A stretch of DNA of 64,000 nucleotides from positions 3,278,001 through 3,342,000 of the forward strand of contig NZ_JAUALB010000001.1 of assembly GCF_030345795.1 (NCBI RefSeq), given 5' to 3'. The stretch's first letter is position 1. Each line of letters begins with the position of its first letter. Source of the DNA: Micromonospora sp. WMMA1363 (GTDB taxonomy: Bacteria; Actinomycetota; Actinomycetes; Mycobacteriales; Micromonosporaceae). A program made the position numbers and the translations under genes. This document shows positions 1 to 8,202 of the stretch, piece after piece. The notes under the pieces were generated by a model. That model searched no databases and was not told the DNA's origin. It worked only from the letters and a program-made list of their open reading frames with translations.

Positions 1-2367
1 GGAGAGTTCGTCTTCCCCGCCGGTACCGCGTCCGGGGCCACCCGGCAGATCACCGTGCGGACGCTCACCGACGACCAGGCGGAGACGGCGGAGAACATCC
101 CGCTGACGTTGTCCGGGAATGGCCTCGCCGTCACCGAGGACCTGCCGAACATCGTCGTCAACGCGCACGACCTGCCGTACCTGGACCCGTCCCGGCCGGT
201 CGACGAGCGGGTCGCCGACCTGCTCGGACGGATGTCGGTCGAGGAGAAGGTCGGCCAGATGACCCAGGCCGAGCGGAACGCCCTCGACGCCCCGGACGAT
301 CCGGCCACCTGGCGACTCGGCTCGCTGCTCTCCGGTGGCGGTTCGACGCCCGACCCGAACACCCCCGAGTCCTGGGCGGACATGGTCGACGGCTACCAGA
401 CGCGTACGCTGCAGACCCGGTTGCAGATCCCGCTGGTCTACGGCGTCGACGCGGTGCACGGCCACAGCAACCTCCGGGGCGCCACGATCTTCCCGCACAA
501 CATCGGGCTCGGCGCGGCTCGTGACCCGGACCTCGTCGAACGGGCCGGGCACATCACCGCCAAGGAGACCCGGGCGACCGGGCCGCAGTGGTCGTTCGCA
601 CCGTGCGCCTGCGTGGCCCGCGACGACCGGTGGGGGCGCACCTACGAGGCCTACGGGGAGGATCCGGCGCTGGTGGTCGCCAACGAGACGGTGATCGACG
701 GGCTCCAGGGCCGCTCGCTGGCCGACCGCAAGGACGCCGACCGGGTGCTCGCCTCGGTGAAGCACTACGCCGGCGACGGCGGGACCGCCTACCAGCCGGG
801 CAACGGTGGATACCCGATCGACCAGGGCGTCGCCATCATGAGCCGGGAAGAGTTCGACCGCATCCACCTGGGGCCGTACGTGCCGGCGGTGCGCAAGCAC
901 CACGCGGGGACGATCATGCCGTCCTACTCGAGCGTCGACTTCACCGACGACGGCGTGGGCAACCCGGTGAAGATGCACGCCCACAAGGAACTGCTCACCG
1001 ACGTCCTGAAGCAGGACATCGGCTTCGACGGCTTCCTGATCAGTGACTACGCCGCGATCGACCAGATCCCCGGGGACTACGCCAGCGACGTGCGGACCGC
1101 GATCAACGCTGGCCTGGACATGATCATGGTGCCGAACGAGTACCAACGCTTCGAGGAGACGCTGCGCGGCCAGATCGAGGCCGGAAACGTGCCGATGTCC
1201 CGCATCGACGACGCGGTCAGCCGGATCCTGACCCAGAAGTTCCACCTCGGACTCTTCGAGCAGCCGTTCACCGACCGGGCCCACCTGGCCGACGTGGGCT
1301 CGCCCGCGCACCGGGCGGTGGCCCGCGAGGCAGCCGCGAAGTCCCAGGTGCTGCTCCGCAACACCGGTCAGGTGCTGCCGCTGGCCACCACCGGCAAGCT
1401 CTACGTCGCCGGCGGCAACGCCGACGACGTCGGCGCGCAGTCCGGCGGCTGGACCATCACCTGGCAGGGCAACAACGGCGACATCACCCCGGGCACCACC
1501 ATCCTCGAGGGCATGCGGCAGGTCGCACCGGACGCCGAGATCACCTACAGCGCCGACGCCTCCGCGCCGCTGGCCGGGCACGACCGGGCTGTCGTCGTGG
1601 TCGGCGAGCGGCCGTACGCGGAGGGCCAGGGCGACGTTGGCAACAACGGCTTCACCATGACGTTGAGTGCCGCCGAGCGGGGCACCGTCGACAGGGTCTG
1701 CTCTGCGGTGGCCGACTGCGTGGTGCTGGTGGTGTCCGGTCGTCCGCTCGTGCTCGACGAGACGCTCGCCCAAGCGGACGCCGTGGTGGCCTCCTGGCTG
1801 CCCGGCACCGAGGGGGCCGGCGTGGCCGACGTGCTCTTCGGCGAGCGGCCGTTCACCGGTCGACTGCCGGTGTCCTGGCCGCGTTCGTTGGACCAAGAGC
1901 CGATCAACGTCGGCGATGCTGGCTACGACCCGCTGTACGCGTACGGCTGGGGCCTGCGTACCGATGCGACCCGAGACCGGCTGCGCCAGCTGCGTGCCGA
2001 ACTGGCGGAGATCAAGCATGACGGCTGGATCCGCGCCGCGGTAACGCTGCTGGACCGGTCGCTGCGCGACGGGAGTTCCTGGCACGCCGACGGCTCCGTG
2101 CGCGACGAGCGTCGGGTGGTCAAGGACCTGACGGTGGTCTCGGCCCTGCTGGCCCCCACCAACCGAGACGACGCGGCACAGCACGAACTGCTGGTGTCGG
2201 CGCTCCGAGACGTCGCGCAGGCGGCGATCGGACGGGAAGGGGTTGCAGCCGCCTCGACGACGCGAACCGCCACGCTGACCGCCGACGCCGAGCACGCGCT
2301 ACTGATCGGCAAACCGACCACGGCGGCGCTGAAGCTCGCCGCGGCCTGGCGGGTCGCGGCCGGCTGA
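1..2367 (+). CDS. Glycoside hydrolase family 3 (beta-glucosidase-type), 5' truncated by window
   Basis: Open from base 1, so the gene starts outside the window; 788 residues are visible. The first about 40 residues resemble the end of a Calx-beta-like repeat (ITVRTLTDD, then PLTLSGNG). The GH3 N-terminal domain follows (VADLLGRMSVEEKVGQMTQ, KHYAGDG). LISDYAAID carries the expected Asp nucleophile near visible residue 349. The GH3 C-terminal sandwich domain runs to about residue 640. A helical 130-residue tail of unknown function closes the protein. GH3 enzymes release glucose or related sugars from the non-reducing ends of beta-glucans. Secretion is inferred from the accessory repeat, since the signal peptide is not visible. 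A terminator hairpin lies 176 bases downstream, shared with the convergent next gene. Confidence 0.85.
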   Translation, partial: GEFVFPAGTASGATRQITVRTLTDDQAETAENIPLTLSGNGLAVTEDLPNIVVNAHDLPYLDPSRPVDERVADLLGRMSVEEKVGQMTQAERNALDAPDDPATWRLGSLLSGGGSTPDPNTPESWADMVDGYQTRTLQTRLQIPLVYGVDAVHGHSNLRGATIFPHNIGLGAARDPDLVERAGHITAKETRATGPQWSFAPCACVARDDRWGRTYEAYGEDPALVVANETVIDGLQGRSLADRKDADRVLASVKHYAGDGGTAYQPGNGGYPIDQGVAIMSREEFDRIHLGPYVPAVRKHHAGTIMPSYSSVDFTDDGVGNPVKMHAHKELLTDVLKQDIGFDGFLISDYAAIDQIPGDYASDVRTAINAGLDMIMVPNEYQRFEETLRGQIEAGNVPMSRIDDAVSRILTQKFHLGLFEQPFTDRAHLADVGSPAHRAVAREAAAKSQVLLRNTGQVLPLATTGKLYVAGGNADDVGAQSGGWTITWQGNNGDITPGTTILEGMRQVAPDAEITYSADASAPLAGHDRAVVVVGERPYAEGQGDVGNNGFTMTLSAAERGTVDRVCSAVADCVVLVVSGRPLVLDETLAQADAVVASWLPGTEGAGVADVLFGERPFTGRLPVSWPRSLDQEPINVGDAGYDPLYAYGWGLRTDATRDRLRQLRAELAEIKHDGWIRAAVTLLDRSLRDGSSWHADGSVRDERRVVKDLTVVSALLAPTNRDDAAQHELLVSALRDVAQAAIGREGVAAASTTRTATLTADAEHALLIGKPTTAALKLAAAWRVAAG

Positions 2368-2542
2368 CCCGGAACCTGGGCGGTGTCCCGGTCCGATCCG
2401 ATCGGGACGCCGCCCGGGGACGGCGCGCGGCCGGAACATCGGACGATCGATCGACGCCGTGGCCCGGGCGCCGGGCGACCTCGGCCGATGGGACGCCGGC
2501 AAAAGCCAGAGCGAAGCCGCCGCGTGCCGCAGGTCGTAGGGC

Positions 2543-2576
2543 GGCCCCTGACCGGCGTTCGCACTGGTCAGGGGCC
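2543..2576. terminator. Bidirectional intrinsic terminator
   Basis: A perfect 11-bp stem (GGCCCCTGACC at 2543-2553, GGTCAGGGGCC at 2566-2576) lies between two convergent genes. By eye it differs at one of 34 positions from the hairpin after the AICE integrase at 23517-23550, including the loop. Confidence 0.7.
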
Positions 2577-2647
2577 CCCTCCCGCGGACGGGAAGGGAGA
2601 CGCCCCGGATGCCGTATTCGGGACCCGGGGCCCTCTCGATCCCTCGA

Positions 2648-3964
2648 TCAGAAGTGGCCGACGTCTTCGGGGACGCCGTGGAACCGGTCCTTTCCGTCAG
2701 GGCGGTTCTGGTCGTCGTCGTTGCGCTGCTTCTTGTCCCTGTCGGGCTTCCGGTGGTCGGACTTTCCTTGTGTGATGCAGATGGTGACCACGGCCGGGTC
2801 GGAGACCACGGTCTGCGGGCCGTACGTGCCGGAGGCGTACGCGGTGTTGGTGACCTTGCCCTTCTCGGTGTCCGCCCAGCCGACCACGTACGGTGTGACA
2901 GCGTGGCAGTCGGTGAAGGTGCCCGGTGCCAGGGTGGTGGTGTTGCAGACGACGTGGCCGGCGGTCGGGTCGTTTACCGTGACGTTGGTGACGGCCACCG
3001 TGCCCGAGTTGTACACCCGGTAGGTGTAGATGATCCGGTCGCCCTTGGCCGCGAAGCCCTCCCCCTGGCAGGTGTTGCGGCAGTCCGAGTCGACCCGGGC
3101 CTTCTTGTCGATGGACAGGCCGACCTGCACCACCTTCTTCTCCTTGGTGGTGACGGTGAACGTGGCCTCGTTGGACGGCACCACCTGGTCTTCGTAATCG
3201 CCCTGCGCCTGTGCCGTGTTGACGATCTGACCCTTCTTCACGTCCTGCTGGGTGACGGTGTACGTGCCGGTGCAGGCGAGGCGCTCCCCCGGCGCGAGCT
3301 CAGCCTGGGCGAGGTTGCCCGGCTGAGCCGCGGGGCAGGTGATGCCGGTCACCGTGTCGTCGACGACGGTGATTTCGGTGACGGTCACGTTGCCGGTGTT
3401 CGTCACCGTGTAGGTGTAGGTGACCGGGTCGCCGGCCTTGAGTCCGCTGGCGGGGGTTCCGGTCTTGGTCAGGGTCAGCTTCGGGTCCACCGTGGGGTTG
3501 CTGGCGGCGCAGGTGTGGGTGAGCACGAAGAAGTCCGCCGTACCGGAGATCACGGCAGTTGCTCCGGTGAGCGTCCATCCGGCCGGGAGTCGGATCCAGG
3601 CCTTGCTGGTGCCCATGTTGTTCACGATCGCGCTGGGGTACGTCCCCGATGGGATCGTTTCGATGACCGTGCCGGTCGGCGTGCTGAACGTCGGGTTGAT
3701 CGACTGGAACGTCCCGCTCGTGGCCGGGTTGCCCGGCAGGTTGAAGACCCAGACGTCCTCGTTCGGATAGGGTCCGCCACCCAGGTTGGGATCGCAGTTC
3801 TGGGTGTAGCTCGCCGCCGTGGTCGGCACATTGCCCGGATTGATGCTGATGGTCTCCTGCGCGGCGGCCGGCGTAGCGGCCACCAGTAGCGTGCCCGCTT
3901 GTACGACGGCGACGCCCAGCACACCTGGCAGTCCGCCCCCTTTGAACCTAAAGATTCTTCTCAT
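2648..3964 (-). CDS. Secreted DUF11-type beta-sandwich repeat protein
   Basis: 438 residues. An AGGAGGG ribosome site lies 6 bases before the ATG at 3964. A Sec signal peptide is clear: basic start MRRIFRFK, a hydrophobic stretch, and a likely AAA cleavage site before QETISI near residue 36. A Cys-containing N-terminal domain is followed by two DUF11/DUF7507-type repeats with the typical phrases YTYTVTNTGNVTVT and YTYRVYNSGTVAVT. The C-terminal 45 residues are highly charged and probably disordered. There is no sortase LPxTG motif, so the protein may be released or held by other means. DUF11 proteins are usually surface or adhesion-like stalks; the function here is unknown. It is convergent with the GH3 gene. 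Confidence 0.75.
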   Translation of the reverse strand: MRRIFRFKGGGLPGVLGVAVVQAGTLLVAATPAAAQETISINPGNVPTTAASYTQNCDPNLGGGPYPNEDVWVFNLPGNPATSGTFQSINPTFSTPTGTVIETIPSGTYPSAIVNNMGTSKAWIRLPAGWTLTGATAVISGTADFFVLTHTCAASNPTVDPKLTLTKTGTPASGLKAGDPVTYTYTVTNTGNVTVTEITVVDDTVTGITCPAAQPGNLAQAELAPGERLACTGTYTVTQQDVKKGQIVNTAQAQGDYEDQVVPSNEATFTVTTKEKKVVQVGLSIDKKARVDSDCRNTCQGEGFAAKGDRIIYTYRVYNSGTVAVTNVTVNDPTAGHVVCNTTTLAPGTFTDCHAVTPYVVGWADTEKGKVTNTAYASGTYGPQTVVSDPAVVTICITQGKSDHRKPDRDKKQRNDDDQNRPDGKDRFHGVPEDVGHF

Positions 3965-4139
3965 TTACACCCTCCTGACCATTATTGAGACCAAAGGGAG
4001 CTAACCAGAATTTGCTACGCAACCAGCGTGGGTGAGTGAGATTTCCTCGAAACGGGGTACGGGCCACTGCCATCGCGGCGCAGTCCGGGTTGAGGACGAT
4101 CGCTACCGCCAACCGCAGTACCGATATTCGACCCCGCAC

Positions 4140-4525
4140 CCGTACCGACCCGCGCCGCGTGGCCCTGGTGTCGCGTGTTCGCGCCGCATAGGGGAACCCG
4201 GAGGGAGATCGGTATGGCATCCCCACCGTCTGGTGGCGGGATCCTCGCCTGGCTACGCCACGCGCCGTCCACTGCGCGCCGCCGGCTTGCGGCCCGGGTG
4301 GTCAGCCAATCGCCACTCGATCCTGTGGCACGGGGGGGGGTCGGCGGCACCTGTACGGCCTACCCGTACCGGGTTGATCTGGCCGGCCCGAAACGCACCG
4401 TCCCCACCCAGCTCCGGGCGGTACGCGCCGCGCTGACCGCCCGCCGCACCTGCCCGACCTGCGGCACGCCGCCGTGTCGCTTCGGCTCAAAGCGGGAGTG
4501 CCGGCTACCCAGGTCGCCGGCGAGC
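4140..4525 (+). pseudogene. AICE relic: RRQRL-type zinc-ribbon gene fused to integrase fragment
   Basis: This stretch is clearly homologous to the live AICE gene at 9725-10099 and its upstream end. It shares the GACCCGCGCCGCG segment, the GTCTGGTGGCGGG region and the block encoding RVDL, RPKR, RAALTARRTCPTCGT, with indels and an expanded G run near 4330. At about 4466 the homology switches abruptly to the integrase region encoding WLNAGVPATQVA (23290-23330 in the live element). An internal deletion of a former element would produce this, with GC-rich microhomology at the joint. No intact reading frame survives across it. Confidence 0.75.
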
Positions 4526-5111
4526 GAGGCGAGGTGCCGCTGTTCGTCGGTGCTCCGACAGCCGACGAGGTCGAGTTGGGCATCGACACTCGCGGTCTGG
4601 AGCCCGGGTGGGAACACTGGTCGGACGATGAGTGGACAGCCTGGTACGAAACCACGCCGTCCGAGTCCGACGTGATGGCGATGGCCTGTCGCTGGAGCAT
4701 CGATCAGAGCGCGATCGACGACGCCACCGTGACTGCGACCGCGGCATTTACGGGTTACCGCCATCGGTCTCCAACGTCTCGCGATGACGATCCGGGTTGA
4801 AGGCCCTCCGTCCTCCCTTGCGCACTCTCATCGAGCACACCTCTGGGCGCCAGTGGCAGAAAACGACACCTTCGGTGACCAACACCTCGCGGCATGTGCG
4901 GGCACGTGATGACGCGCGTGTTTGACGGTCACCTCGACACCGGCCGCTGCCGCAGCGACCAGATCCGCACCGTCGACACTTGGTCATCGGCGTACGCGGA
5001 GCGTCGAGCTGGACCTGTTCCCGGTGGTCTCTGCGGTGCGGAAGCGGCCGATGCGAGCGCCGGCCGGTCGGCGGTGTGGGGCGCCGACCGGGCGGTCCCG
5101 GCTGGTCGGAC
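4526..5111. other. Intergenic region, no gene recognised
   Basis: An open frame continues from the integrase fragment to 4800 (about 90 residues containing GLEPGWEHWSDDEW), but it matches no family I recognise and begins inside a pseudogene. The rest, to the end of the MerR-clamp gene, shows no convincing start site, tRNA or repeat. It looks like decayed sequence left by an earlier element. Confidence 0.4.
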
Positions 5112-6176
5112 CTACGGCTTGACCGGCATCAGCAGCGAACAGGCGCGGTCGTCGGCGGGCCGCCGGATAACCAGCGGGCGGATCGGGCCGTCCAGCTCGA
5201 GCACGAGTTGGCCCTCACCGCCGGCATTCAGCGCCTCCAGCAGGAACTCCCGGTTGACCGCGACGTGCCGGTCCTGTCCGGCGCGCCACTCCTGCGCACC
5301 GACCACGTCGATCCCGCCCGCGGCGCCGATGGCCAGCACCGCCAGCTCGTGGTCGACGCCCTCGTGCGTGTGGAGCACCCGGGGCGCGCCGCCCACCGCG
5401 GCCCGCAGTGCGGCCGCGTCGACCGGCGCGCGGCGCGGGCTGCCGTCGGCGGTGCTCGCCTGGATGGCCCGGCGGTAGTCGGGGTAGTCGTACGCCAGCG
5501 GCGCGTCCTTGATCGTCCACCCGTCACCGGCCGCCTCGATCTCCACACTGTCCAGGTGCAGGATCACCGGCTCGTGCCGCCCAGGATGGTCGCGGAGCCG
5601 GTCGACCCAGGAGACCGGGGCTGTCACCCGGGTGGCCGGTCCGTCGACGGTCGCCGGCTCGCGGTGGACGACCATCCGGTAGCGGTCGGTGGCCACGAAC
5701 GTCACCCCGTCGGCCTCGGCGTCGACCAGGACGCCGGCCAACATCGGCAACTCGGGGTCGCTACCCACGGCGAAGCGCACGGAGTCGAGGGCGGCAGCCA
5801 GGACGGCGCGGGACAGGGTCACGGTGGTCATCGGGTTCTCCTGAGTGTCGAGAAGGGCGTGAACACGGGAGAGCTCGCGGCGGGCATCGGCCAGGCCGTC
5901 TTCGAGACGACGCAGGTGCGCATCCACCAGTCGATGCGCAGCCGCCCGCTCGGCGCCGAGCACCGCGACGATCCCGGCCACCGGCATACCGACCCGACGC
6001 AGACCGGCAACCAAGCGGGCCTGGTCGACCTGCGGCTCGCTGTACCACCGGTAGCCGTTACCCGGATCGACCACGGCCGGCACCAGCACCCCCGCGCGGT
6101 CGTAGAACCGCAGCGCACTCACACCGAGCCCGCTGGCCCGCGCCGTCTCGCCGATGCTCCGCAAGTCACTCCCCAC
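5112..6176 (-). CDS. MerR-family regulator fused to a DNA polymerase III beta-clamp-like domain
   Basis: About 354 residues from a GTG at 6176; a TTG at 6164 with GGGGAG upstream is an alternative start. Residues 5-75 are a MerR winged helix (IGETARASGLGVSALRFYDR, then GYRWYSEPQVDQARL), followed by a coiled-coil linker with RRLEDGLADAR. The C-terminal about 240 residues resemble the sliding clamp DnaN (LSRAVLAAALDSV, VTFVATDRYRM, NREFLLEAL, and LLMPVKP, a clamp-like C-terminus). An in-frame ATG at 5831 begins the clamp part and has its own AGGAGA site, so two products are possible. A role in transcription control or polymerase interaction is inference. Such fusions occur in actinobacteria, and the ligand is unknown. 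Confidence 0.8.
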   Translation of the reverse strand: MGSDLRSIGETARASGLGVSALRFYDRAGVLVPAVVDPGNGYRWYSEPQVDQARLVAGLRRVGMPVAGIVAVLGAERAAAHRLVDAHLRRLEDGLADARRELSRVHALLDTQENPMTTVTLSRAVLAAALDSVRFAVGSDPELPMLAGVLVDAEADGVTFVATDRYRMVVHREPATVDGPATRVTAPVSWVDRLRDHPGRHEPVILHLDSVEIEAAGDGWTIKDAPLAYDYPDYRRAIQASTADGSPRRAPVDAAALRAAVGGAPRVLHTHEGVDHELAVLAIGAAGGIDVVGAQEWRAGQDRHVAVNREFLLEALNAGGEGQLVLELDGPIRPLVIRRPADDRACSLLMPVKP

Positions 6177-6364
6177 ACCCCGAACCCTGCCCCCTCGACC
6201 AACTCGAGAGTCAAGTCGCGGACTGATTCTGCCCCCGCAGCCAGCCAGCCCGGTGCATTGAGAGGTGCACGCCGGGTTCGGGAAGCGGCCCGGGGAGACG
6301 GACCAGCCCAGCTGGTCTGGCACCGCGACCCGGGCCGACTCACCGACCCGACCCGGCGGCGGTC

Positions 6365-6425
6365 ATGACGTTCATCAACGAACACCGTGACCAGTTCGCG
6401 GTCGCGCTCCTGCTACGGGTGTCAA
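6365..6425 (+). pseudogene. IS3-family orfB N-terminal fragment
   Basis: A short reading frame, MTFINEHRDQFAVALLLRV, matches the usual start of an IS3-family orfB, where FI-x-EHRD-x-F-x-V is conserved. It is cut off after about 20 codons, exactly where the oppositely oriented IS3 debris begins. It is probably a remnant of one insertion sequence interrupted by another. Confidence 0.5.
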
Positions 6426-6449
6426 TCCCCTGGAATCGTGGGGGCTCCG

Positions 6450-6974
6450 TTATGCGGCCTGGGCCTCCAGGGCGCGGGTCTCTGATCGTTCATAGTCGAT
6501 AGGTGAACGCCAGTCGCAGGCAGAGTGTCGGCGGCGTCGGTTGTAGAAGTCGGTGATCCCGGTCGCGATCTTCAGGCGGGCCTCCGTACGGTTGCGGAAC
6601 TGGTGGCGGTGGATGTACTCCCGGCAGGCCACCGCGTGTGGCACGCCATGCTCGGTCCGCTGGGAAGCGATGAACCCGGCCACGCCCACCGGCCCGGTCG
6701 CTTCCATCACCCACAGGACCACGGATCGCTTGAGGACATCACGCTTCACCGCCAGCTCGGCGTTCTCCCGCCGCAGCCGGGCCAGCTCCGCCCGCTCGTC
6801 CTCCGACAACTGCCCAACAGCGGCCTCACTGCGAGTCTGGTGGTCCCTCTTCACCCAGTTCGCAAGGGTCATCCCCAGTCACGCGCGACCTGAGCGATCG
6901 ACTTACCCGTCTCCCGCACGATGCGCACCGCACCCGCCCCGGAACTCCGGATCAAACTGCGTCTCGTCAGCCAT
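6450..6974 (-). pseudogene. IS3-family transposase remnant (orfA-orfB, frameshifted and internally deleted)
   Basis: Read leftwards from an ATG at 6974, orfA begins MADETQFDPEFR. It then needs a one-base shift near 6930 to continue as AVRIVRETGKSIAQVARDWG, and a second shift to continue as NWVKRDHQ and LSEDERAELARLRRENAEL, the orfA helix-turn-helix plus leucine-zipper region. It runs straight into the orfB start (FIASQRTEHGVPHAVACR) and then jumps to the orfB C-terminus (YIHRHQFRNRTEARL, FYNRRRRHSACDWRSPIDYE). The DDE core is missing, so the element cannot move itself. Clear terminal inverted repeats were not found. Confidence 0.8.
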
Positions 6975-7281
6975 GAACCTCTATCCCTCAAGCTCTGGCC
7001 TCCACGCTAGGAGGGAATGGCACATGGCGAGCCACCCGGACATCTTCACCTTCGACGACATCGACAACGGCTTGGGCAACATCCGGGACTTCCAGACCAC
7101 GGGCGTAGTGGCGTTCGCCCGCGGGTGCCCGCTCTACGCCTCAAATCCGGGAAGTCAAACGTGATGGGGCCCGTGTGAGTGTTTACGAGGACTACCGCTT
7201 GGACTGTGTCGAGGCCATGGACACACTGACCGCGAAGCTGTAGATACCCGTCCACCTGACGACACGCATGCGACACAGCCA
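6975..7281. other. Intergenic debris between IS remnant and duplicated AICE end
   Basis: It contains one open stretch from an ATG at 7024 (MASHPDIFTFDDIDNG, 46 codons) that I do not recognise and that lacks a clear ribosome site. No RNA gene or repeat is visible. It is probably decayed mobile-element sequence. Confidence 0.35.
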
Positions 7282-7323
7282 GCGAGATCGAGCGGGCCAG
7301 AGCGGGACTGAGCGAGACTCACG

Positions 7324-7365
7324 AAAGAGCCCCCGACCGGCGTTCTCGCTGGTCGGGGGCCTCTT
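7324..7365. terminator. Intrinsic terminator copy at left AICE boundary
   Basis: The stem GCCCCCGACC (7329-7338) pairs with GGTCGGGGGC (7351-7360), extended by AAAGAG/CTCTT. It is a diverged, compensated copy of the hairpin at 23512-23555: the C:G change in one arm is matched in the other, so pairing is conserved. Confidence 0.6.
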
Positions 7366-7373
7366 CGTGCACC

Positions 7374-7425
7374 TGGTGGCGGGTAGAGGATTCGAACCTC
7401 TGAAGCTTTCGCGACGGATTTACAG
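7374..7425. other. attL: direct repeat of tRNA-Tyr 3' end
   Basis: 52 bases match 23563-23614 (one mismatch at 7403) and end in TTTACAG, which is the anticodon loop CTGTAAA on the tRNA strand. Crossover in or near the 22-base identical block 7404-7425 / 23593-23614 would excise a circle of about 16.19 kb. Confidence 0.8.
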
Positions 7426-7506
7426 AGCGCCACGGACAGCCCGCTGACCAGCACAAACGCCGTTCAGTCCGAGCATGACGACGCAGATACGACGCCGGTC
7501 CCGATT

Positions 7507-8202
7507 TCAGCCTCCCGCCCGGTCGATCAGAACCCCGGCTATCTCGCCCATGCTGGTGACCACCACGCCCGCCCCAGCGAGCCGGAACGCGTCGACCTTC
7601 GCCGGCCGATTCGCGTAGCCGACCACCGCGACCCCGGCGGCCCGCGCTCCCTCAATGTCCGAGAGCGAGTCGCCGATCAGCACACACCGGCCCGGCGGCA
7701 CGCCGAGGGCGCGCACGGCTTGCAGGATCGGTTCCGGGTTGGGCTTCATGCGGTCCGGCCGGGCGTACGCCCGGCCGACCACCGGAGAGACGTGCCCGGC
7801 GAGCCGGTGCGCTGCGAGGTAGGCGGTCACCGCACCGGCTGAATTGTTGCTGACCGCCGCCACCGGCACCCCGGCTTGCCGTGCCGCCACGATGACCTCC
7901 CGGCCGTACGGCGTCGGCTCGGCAGTCTCGACGGCCCGCCGCTCGGCCGCGCAGAGCGCATCCTCTACCGCTCGCGTGACGCGGTGGTCACCGGCCGCGC
8001 CAGTGCGGTGCAGCACTTCGAGCGGGTCCGCCTCTCTGGCGAGGTCAGGCGGTACGTCGACACCATGCTGTCGCAGCACGTTGACCAGCTCAGCCGCGAC
8101 CTGCGGCGCGGGATAGCCAGCGAAGATGCTGCACACCGGCCCGTCGAAGTCGAGCAGGACCGCGCCGACCTCGCCGAGCAGCCTGCCGAGGTCGGCGTTC
8201 AT
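7507..8202 (-). CDS. HAD-superfamily hydrolase of the AICE
   Basis: 231 residues. Motif I reads LLDFDGPVCS, so the two catalytic Asp are present, with a Gly-Pro rather than the usual Gly-Thr/Val after them. Motif II is AVSNNSAG, the motif III Lys lies in RMKPNPEPI, and motif IV is LIGDSLSDIEGA. The layout is that of phosphoglycolate-phosphatase-like enzymes with an inserted cap. The ATG at 8202 overlaps the stop of the GntR gene (ATGA), so the two are translationally coupled. HAD genes recur beside GntR regulators in AICEs, but the substrate is unknown. Confidence 0.8.
   Translation of the reverse strand: MNADLGRLLGEVGAVLLDFDGPVCSIFAGYPAPQVAAELVNVLRQHGVDVPPDLAREADPLEVLHRTGAAGDHRVTRAVEDALCAAERRAVETAEPTPYGREVIVAARQAGVPVAAVSNNSAGAVTAYLAAHRLAGHVSPVVGRAYARPDRMKPNPEPILQAVRALGVPPGRCVLIGDSLSDIEGARAAGVAVVGYANRPAKVDAFRLAGAGVVVTSMGEIAGVLIDRAGG

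Larger units (their letters stand above)
7282..7425. repeat. Decayed copy of AICE right end: integrase tail, terminator and tRNA-Tyr 3' fragment
   Basis: These about 144 bases align with 23470-23614 with about ten differences and one indel. The first part corresponds to the integrase C-terminus (RDRA-Q-S-TE), with the stop codon changed from TGA to CGA. The hairpin at 7329-7360 equals the integrase terminator. Bases 7374-7425 match the tRNA-Tyr 3' half except A7403 versus T23592. The tRNA part is the attL repeat of the present element. The extra integrase tail shows that another element's right end once abutted this site. Confidence 0.8.

Noticed and set aside
2609..3889. Plus-strand open frame opposite the DUF11 protein
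   Set aside because: The minus strand has signal peptide, ribosome site and repeat domains; the plus strand has none.
4474..4800. Possible gene starting in the integrase relic
   Set aside because: The start lies in pseudogene sequence; no ribosome site or family; kept only as part of the unassigned region.
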